In this document: in pieces, positions 56,973-64,000 of the stretch
Layout of the letters: each line of letters begins with the position of its first letter
How positions within the stretch are numbered: the first letter of the stretch is position 1
The notes under the pieces: model-generated
Database searches by the model: none
The model's input: the letters and a program-made list of their open reading frames with translations, nothing else
What the model was told of the DNA's origin: nothing
Source: Membranipora membranacea
Taxonomy: Eukaryota > Bryozoa > Gymnolaemata > Cheilostomatida > Membraniporidae
Direction of reading: 5' to 3'
DNA: 64,000 nt
Assembly: GCA_914767715.1 (NCBI GenBank)
Contig: OU612073.1
Location: forward strand, 4,650,001-4,714,000
Position numbers and translations under genes: made by a program

Positions 56973-59900
56973 ATGTCTGCAAGAAATCCAGGGATTGCAC
57001 TTTGGGGTGAGTATGCATCAATATCTAGTCCAAACCTTCATTAATTGATCTGACTTTGCTATAAATTATTGGCATAAATCTGGGCACGTCTTCAACTAGC
57101 GCAAATACATGAAGAGCACCAAAAAATCTCCTCTAACTGATCATTCATTGCCAGGTTTACTCCCCACCCAGCATCAATCATCATCAGATCATTCAAATCA
57201 TTCATCCTGATGATGATCATGCATGACTGATGATTGATATGTGTAGTAATCATCACCAACTCATCAGTACAACTGAAAAATTGAGTGGTACCCCTCATGA
57301 TTTCTTTTTAAAGTTACTTCCATTGAGTTTTCATATGCAAGTAAAGTATTGGCATGCATATGAAAGAATGTTCACTACTGACAGGCCTGCTGCAATTTTT
57401 GGAAGCTCCCAGTGTTGTTATTTAGGTTAGGACGACACTACTTGGCACACTCAAATATTTGCACTATCACAACTCACTATTGTAGTAGTAGTAGTATTAG
57501 TAGTAGTTGGTCTGTCAGTAGAGTAGCCTATGTCTGTGGTCCCTCAGCACATCGATCATTCAAAAGAAAAGCAGGTTACAAAAGATACTTACTAGGCGCC
57601 TTGGTTCTTTTCTGCAAAATTCTCCTGCACAAATAAACGTATTGCTATCACAAATATCAGAAGAATCAGTGATGTGACTGTTTCTTACATTTTTCATACT
57701 CACTAGAGCCTGATGTATCTTTAATGAGCTCAAGACAACATTAGCCATGAAATCCTCAAAATTCACACTCTTGAAAGTTTAAGAGAGTTTACTTAAAATC
57801 GGTAATCCGAAAAAAGTAGCAATCGAGATAGTGTCAAGTGTTTCTGACACTTGCACTTTCAGAATTTCACACGCCATGTCCAGCTGAGCTATGAACTGCT
57901 GATAACCGCTTGCATAGATATATTTTATCTTCTATTTTACTTGCACATTATAACTAAGAAAAGTCCGCTGAAACCTGTCTAACGTAGTTTCCTCTCGCAG
58001 ATGAAAGTTGGCTGAAGGATGTGAGAGTGAATCTACCAGCTGTTAAGCTCCGAGCAGAGACATTTGGAACAAGAAGATGTGTCAAGAAAAAGTGGCAGGT
58101 ATGACAGTAAAGTCTTTGAGGATATACTTTTTCGTAATTCAAACTAGTATATATACGATAATTTCATCATAATCGCTGTTAATCAAGAACTTAGACAACA
58201 TAGGAAGGTTGACACAATCAACTTCCATATTCATATCGCTATTCCTTTTGAAATTTTCAGTCAATTTGCCCCTTTTTATAGGCTGCATGGTTGCTGAAGG
58301 CAGCAGCGTGTATCGACCTGACCACTCTCGCTGGAGACGATACAGAAGTGAATGTACGCAGATTGTGCTACAAGGTAAACAACTATCCACAGCATGAAAA
58401 TAATAGAAGTTGCCTTCCTACTTTGTCCTGATATGAAAATAAATGTAGGCTATGGCATTACTATAACGACTCAGACTCTGAGAGCCCAAGACAAGATGAT
58501 GACAAACTAGACTGGATTGTTGAAAGACTCTCCCAAACTATCCTAAATATTTGTTGAGCTCATGCTGATCATTCAAGAGACTGAGTCTTCATATTGAACT
58601 ACTGTCAATGTTGTAGGCAAAGTATCCAGTTCGGGAGGACTTAGTGAAGGCTCTAGGTGTACAGCAGCTACACTTGACATGTGGGGCGGTGTGTGTCTAT
58701 CCCAGCAGGGTACCTGAGGCTATAAGGTGTCTGAAAGAGTGCGGAGGTGCTAACATTCCGGTCGCTTCGGGTATAGTACTTTAATCATAAGTATTTGACT
58801 TCCTTTAATCGAAATTGAACCAATGTGACAGAGCTGACACACCATAATGACTACAAAACACATATCAAAGCAATCGGAAATTGGCATGTGTTCGAATTGC
58901 TGCCACAATTCTGTTTCTGTTATACTCCTGTACACAATCAGCATATTTCACACCATTATAATAATAATAATATAATATGTGCACAACCAACAGTAAGAAT
59001 TTTTGCTGTGAGATAAATAATGCTAGTGCTCACACTGTTGAGATCTTTTAGCTATTATGATCGCTCTCTCCTAAAAAGCTTCTGTTCAATGATTAATGCT
59101 TGTATCTATTGTATCTATTGTTTACAGTGGCGACAGGATTTCCTGCAGGTCAGACCCCTCTGCACACTCGACTAGAGGAGATAAGATACGCTGTGAAGGA
59201 GGGAGCTACTGAGATAGATATTGTCATCAACAGAGCCTATGTACTCTCTGCTAACTGGCAAGGTAACAAAACAATCACCGCACTACACACCATCTACATC
59301 ACTTGATTATAATAATTTATGTTGTTATATTTGTATTGTATAGAAGAATCCTAGAGGACCGGATAAATCAAAATACATTGTATTGAATAAAGTTAATAAT
59401 GACGTTAAAGGTAAATAATGAGAACACAATACATTTGGGTTGTCTTCTTAATGTCAAAGAGGGGACAACTCTCAATTAGTTTAACTAACTCTACAAGTTA
59501 TATCAGGTGGTTATATCCTATAAGAATTGGTAACACCATTGTCTGCATGTTTAGCTTTTGTCAAGAGCCAATCATAATTACATAGGTCCAAAATTTTGTC
59601 TCAAATATAACTCGCAGGTAGATTGAAGACATTATTTTTGTTGTAGGTATTTATGATGAGGTGAAGCTGATGAGAGAAGCTTGTGGAGATGCTCATATGA
59701 AGACTATTCTGGCTACTGGTGAATGTGCAACAATGGTCAATGTATACAAGGCTAGTATGGTCTGTATGATGGCAGGTGAGTAGTTTGCCAATTGTGGGAA
59801 GCTTTGGGTTATCTAGTCCGAGCCCCCCCCCCCCCGAACTTTTGCCCCTCGCCCGAAGGCCCCCCGGCGGGTTATCATGCTCAAGTTGCAAGTTTTTAAT

Positions 59901-60941
59901 ATGAATCAAGTTGAAAGTTTTTATTATGAATCAAGTATTGCTAGTGGCATGTATTACCAAGTAGTGAGAGACAACTCTCTTACCTCTTGGTATGACATAA
60001 TGATAATAAGGCGGGAGAAGTTATGATAGACGCTCAAACATGATAGTTTCACTCTATCTCAATTTGAAATTAAATAACATGCCAAAACTTTGGCTTTCAG
60101 TCATTCATTTTTGGGTTACTTCAATAGACCTTGCTCAAGACCCCGGTGTTGTATCACAGGGGCCCGGCGCGCACAGGTTAAACACATGCAAAGTACCATC
60201 AACAAAAAGCATCATATCAAGTTGAAGTTGTCAAATCTTATTTTCTGAAATAGGTGCTAGTTAACATTTAACCACCCCCATACTAGCTAACCCAAATTAT
60301 ATCTCATATTTACTCCGCTAGGATATATATGTTTGTGGTTTGTAAGTGCTATCAGTTTATATTATTCTGATTGTTTTAAAGGTGCTGACTTTATTAAGAC
60401 ATCTACTGGTAAGGAGGGAGTGAACGCTATACTACCTGTCGGGCTGGTCATGGTGAGAGCTATACGTGAATACCACGAGCTAACTGGATATAAGGTATTT
60501 AGTTATCACCATTCTGCAGATACCCACTGTATACTATCCGTACTGAATGGAGTATGTCTAGACTTGTAGGTCTACTGAATTAATATGAGCAGCTGACCAT
60601 CTCTATATTAAATGTGATGAACATAAACATTTAGAGTATTTATATGTTGATGGTGATAAATGACAGTTGTGTGCCTGCACGGCTTAAATTCTAAATGGGA
60701 ATCTCAGATCTTCAGTATGTTGTTTTTGTTGCAGGTTGGCTTCAAGCCGGCAGGTGGTATCCGCACAGCTAAAGATGCCTGTGTATGGCTCTCTATGATG
60801 AAGGAAGAACTCGGGGACGAGTGGCTTACACCCAAACTGTTCCGGCTGGGAGCTAGTTCTCTGCTAATAGACGTGGAGAGACAGCTGTATCACCATGTAT
60901 ACGGTAGATACGCTGCAGCACATGAGTTTGCCCTCTCATAA
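56973..60941 (+). CDS. DERA: Deoxyribose-phosphate aldolase
   Basis: Eight exons: 56973-57006, 58001-58098, 58282-58374, 58617-58770, 59128-59262, 59647-59775, 60382-60494, 60735-60941. Phases agree and give 320 residues (human 318). The ATG has A at -3 (ACCATGT). The enzyme cleaves 2-deoxyribose-5-phosphate to acetaldehyde and glyceraldehyde-3-phosphate in nucleoside catabolism, in the cytosol, through a Schiff base in a TIM barrel. Visible catalytic parts: VATGFPAGQT (127-136), EIDIVINR with the proton-relay Asp157, the Schiff-base lysine K220 in FIKTSTGK, and K256 in GFKPAGGI. The end YHHVYGRYAA matches animal DERA. All active-site residues are present, so the product should be functional. 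Intron 6 carries a 13-base poly-C tract near 59,823. Confidence 0.97.
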
Positions 60942-61406
60942 AGCTGCCGCCTCACTCAGGTATATGTGCTGACCAAATCACAAATTTTTATAGATTTATT
61001 TGCTACGATTTTATGTACTGCTAGCTTTTATTCCGTAGAATTTAAGCTTAGAGAAATTCTATCAGAATAACCTGCCAGCTACGCGAGATATTTTTTGGCT
61101 TGGGGTTTTGGCTGTGGAATCACAATCACAATTTTGATTCTTGAAATTTGAATTTATGTAATCTAAGCTATGCAGTATTGATGTGCCAATTACACAGTGG
61201 CACGGTCTTTCTGATTTCACTGAAATTGCGTACAGTGTTGTCAACTGTTACACCATATCTATCAAGTCATATTCTTCTAATTGAATGAAACTGCCAACTT
61301 TTAGTCTGTTGATCAGCATCTGCTTCTTTTATATTGAGCTGCACTATATCCGAATCATTAAGAATTATACAGATTATTTTCGTAGAAATAGAAACATATG
61401 AAAAAA

Positions 61407-61412
61407 AATAAA
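61407..61412 (+). terminator. Candidate polyadenylation signal of DERA
   Basis: AATAAA about 470 bases after the DERA stop codon on the coding strand, the first canonical one I see. The assignment is by position only. Confidence 0.35.
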
Positions 61413-61907
61413 TACATAGTGAAAAATCCACTTTAAGCTCAGAGACTGTTTACATGAGTGTTATCATACAACTCATTGGTAAGTACCAGAAGCATATATA
61501 TAATGTTTATGGTCAGAATGTGTCCTTGAAATAACAGTCCCAAGTCCAGCATAAATCCAACTCCCTGGAGTTATAAGACAAAATTGCTCTTGTCTGCATA
61601 CAATGTCATCACAGTAAGATATAAACAGTGATAGCTTATATATATATATATACTTTATATATATATAAAGCTTATGACTTGATAAATAGACTTATATAAA
61701 AAGCTTATGACTTATATAAATAGCTTATGACTTGATGTGGTATTTAAATCTCACTGAGGGGTTATATTGTATTCAAGTCTTATCCTGCCAATATCTGGGT
61801 TGATAAAATTCAAGTTTTTTCAATCAAAGATAAATGAGCCCATCTAAATGTCCTTGAGCTTGACGAAACTATAGTTTGTTTACGAAGACGCTAGAAAACG
61901 TATTTAT

Positions 61908-61937
61908 CTGTATGTTGAGAGCGCTCTCAACATACAG
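61908..61937. repeat. Perfect 30-base palindrome
   Basis: CTGTATGTTGAGAGC followed directly by its exact reverse complement. An outer inverted pair (ATAGTTTGTTTA near 61,870 and TAAACAAACTAT near 61,950) brackets it, so the whole of about 61,869-61,960 could form a nested stem. It is probably a small fold-back element. Confidence 0.85.
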
Positions 61938-62053
61938 ACATACACATAAACAAACTATTATGTCGAAATGAGATTTATTTAAATCTCAGTTAATGAACAA
62001 CATACAAGTTAGAACTGCACAATTGTAACTTACAGTTTCGTTATGTTATTTAA

Positions 62054-62417
62054 AGGGCAGCCAGGGTTTCAAACAACTTCTCATTGGTTAATAGCAGGTT
62101 GCACCTTCTGCTTAGGGAAAAAGACCAAATCTAATTCGGATGATTATTCAGCCTGAATTCTTGTGAAACAATTCATCCATCAGGTACTAAAACTAAGCTA
62201 AAACACAGTACCACAGAGCAGTTTCCTGTTCCTGTGATTATTTAGCCTGTGCTCTATCAACATTACAGCAATGTCTTAGAACCTCCCCTAAACTGAAGTG
62301 TTACCCTACTTAGAGTCAGCAACTACGAGTTTTGCACCGCGTCATGCACAAAGCTGATACTGCCTAGCACATTCTTTACTACACATCTATGCATTGCTGC
62401 GAAACCTTGGTTGCCCT
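62054..62417. mobile_element. 364-base MITE, uninterrupted copy of the element at 38,714
   Basis: It has the same ends (AGGGCAGCCAGGGTTTC and its reverse complement), the same interior, and TTAA on both sides (62050-62053 and 62418-62421). It differs from the 38.7 kb copy by scattered substitutions and small indels and lacks the 1.2 kb nested insertion, so it serves as the empty-site reference. Confidence 0.88.
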
Positions 62418-62927
62418 TTAAGCGGAGAAATAACTGGAATATGTTGTATATCTGTATGTTATTCCCAGCAATGCTCAATTTTGTTGTGTGCTATTAAAAG
62501 TTACAAATGAAAACCAACCTTGTTTTTCAATTTCAAAATCATTATAAGCTTATTCGTTCTGTGCTGCCCAATGCATCATGCTTTCCCACAGTGTATTCTG
62601 TAATAACTTTGACAAAAAAAAAGAATAAACAGTACATTTTTACATCACATAATATAACAGATCAAGACCATGTCAATCCAAACGATGGGTTTTTGGTGGT
62701 CATACATGACAAGTACCCTTATTTGGTAGGGTAACACCTGATATTTTGACTAGTTTCCCTATGATACCAGATGATGTCCCTATAACCACCCCACTCCTTC
62801 ACCCAGGAGCTCTATGAAATGTTTTGCTTGTATTTACTGTACCAGTACAAGGCTGCCAAAACGAGGAATTTAACCAATAATAACTTATTAGACTTTTTGA
62901 CACAAGATTGCGTCTGGCCTGTGCAAG

Positions 62928-63053
62928 GTCTACAGGGTTTCCCAGGTCGGCGTGCTGGATCAGGCGATGTACTACCAGATATGGAGCCCAGTCAACTTGT
63001 CATGTGGGGGTGGTTTTGGGGCTCAATCTAGTGTCACAATCACCCGGAAGTAG
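62928..63053 (+). other. Possible orphan terminal exon
   Basis: From 62,928 one frame reads VYRVSQVGVLDQAMYYQIWS and then PVNLSCGGGFG ... TITRK before TAG at 63051. AATAAA at 63126-63131 follows closely, as expected for a last exon. The composition looks protein-like, but I found no matching upstream exon and the acceptor choice is ambiguous (several AGs from 62,905 to 62,945). It could be a gene remnant. I do not recognise the sequence. Confidence 0.3.
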
Positions 63054-63917
63054 GTAAATGAGCAGCTCTCAATATCACAGCTTACGGAATGTACTTAAAA
63101 ATGTACTCGGGTACAAACAAGACTCAATAAAGCCCATGCCTGTATCACCAATCTATTATTAAACGTATTGATTACACAATAGCATCAGAGTAACTACTAA
63201 CAAGTCGGGCATTGGATTACAGCCCGCAATAATTCTAATCCTGATTAATGCTGAGTAATGATGCATACAATTTGATCATTGTGTAGCAGTGTATAGTGAC
63301 TGGAGTTGTTAATACTATTCAGCGGGAGATTTCAGCGCATCAAGGTGAGTAAGAACATAGGACTGCCGAATTTCCAAGTCCAAAGTTAGGAAATTCAGCA
63401 GTCCTATGAGTAAGAATGGTTGGAAACTGCAATCTGCATGTACTGGTTTGGCGCATTTGATGAATATAATAGATGACTGCATGGGTTTTGGAGTAAGGAT
63501 GATCAGTGCAAACTTGTCCAAAACCCTGGAACTCCTGAGCAGGCTCTGTGCAACACTAGTTAGAGTGCTCAAACGTTGCCCGAGTTGATGGTAGTAGCAA
63601 GGAGCATTGCAAGGTAACAGGGAAGGAGCATTGCAAGGTAACAGGGAAGCAGCATTGTATCGTCAACCTAATCCCAATCAACTGGGGCAATTAATGCAAC
63701 TCCTGAACTTAGCGTCACCTGTCCAATCAGTCAGGAGTCTATTTGTGATTGTTTGGACATTCGACTAGTTGAATGCAAAGGCATGTAAATCAACATTTAT
63801 GATTAGAATATGGTATTAAATTCGGATATCAAGTACATGTGTTGCATAGTGCCTAATAACCACTGCAGCCAAACTATGTTTTGAGCAACTTTGTCTTTTC
63901 TTTCAGCTTTCAAAAGA

Positions 63918-63981
63918 ATGGCTACCAGAACAGTGATTGAGGAAGACGGGTCCATCAAAGGCTTTAATGATTGGATCAAAG
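63918..63981 (+). CDS. First coding exon of an unidentified gene (runs off the window)
   Basis: An acceptor-like TTTTCTTTCAG ends at 63906. An ATG at 63918 (A at -3) then opens a hydrophilic N-terminus (MATRTVIEEDGSIKGFNDWI) that reaches a good donor, AAAG|GTGAGC, after 63981 in phase 1. This arrangement (untranslated 5' part, short first coding exon) is typical of the genes here. Twenty-one residues are too few to assign a family. Confidence 0.6.
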
Positions 63982-64000
63982 GTGAGCGTGTTTTATTGCC

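Larger units (their letters stand above)
60942..63906. other. Region downstream of DERA
   Basis: It holds the DERA 3' untranslated region (possible AATAAA at 61407), an AT microsatellite with repeated AAGCTTATGACTT words (61,635-61,735), nested palindromes around 61,869-61,960, and the intact TTAA-flanked MITE (62054-62417). It also has a possible orphan terminal exon (62928-63053) and a small hairpin (63356-63409). A two-copy repeat of GGAGCATTGCAAGGTAACAG lies near 63,600-63,645. No complete gene is seen. Confidence 0.55.

Noticed and set aside
57481-57510. TAG-rich microsatellite in DERA intron 1
   Set aside because: It is only about 30 bases, imperfect, and of no evident significance.

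Overview
This is a window from an animal nuclear genome. Genes are split by GT-AG introns of about 80-2200 bases. The base composition is AT-rich, and introns and intergenic stretches are littered with short inverted-repeat transposable elements. Protein content (a large EGF/NIDO/AMOP/VWD membrane mucin, an SLC7 transporter, an STK33-type kinase, a DERA aldolase) fits an invertebrate. A sponge or another early-branching marine animal is my guess; the sequence alone does not settle it.

Layout: 1-4.8 kb is non-coding and holds an 850-base fold-back element. 4.8-33.3 kb (+) is one gene for which I could build a 41-exon model that stays in frame from start to stop (10,911 coding bases, 3636 residues): signal peptide, calcium-binding EGF repeats, two threonine-rich mucin stalks, NIDO, AMOP, VWD, a cadherin-like module, more EGF repeats, SEA-like regions with a poly-arginine cleavage site, one membrane span and a short serine-rich tail. 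Inside it, 8.2-14.2 kb is a young, messy tandem array in which EGF exons have been multiplied together with truncated, stop-containing EGF exon copies and GC-rich minisatellites. 33.3-35.7 kb is intergenic.

35.7-41.0 kb (-) is a seven-exon SLC7-family amino acid transporter (506 aa) whose first intron holds a nested transposon pair and whose fifth intron holds a tRNA-like SINE. 43.0-52.5 kb (-) is a ten-coding-exon serine/threonine kinase of the STK33 type (507 aa). 57.0-60.9 kb (+) is an eight-exon deoxyribose-phosphate aldolase (320 aa), arranged head to head with the kinase. 60.9-63.9 kb holds a second copy of the transposon found in the transporter intron, a perfect palindrome, and a possible orphan terminal exon. 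A new gene of unknown identity starts at 63,918 and runs off the window.

The genes do not form an obvious pathway: a cell-surface mucin, an amino acid transporter, a kinase and a nucleoside-catabolism enzyme sit side by side. The most unusual part is the mucin gene: its EGF array shows exon birth and decay in progress, including a frameshifted EGF half-exon that is apparently bypassed by an internal splice acceptor just before the giant threonine-rich exon. I did not find a clearly new molecular system.
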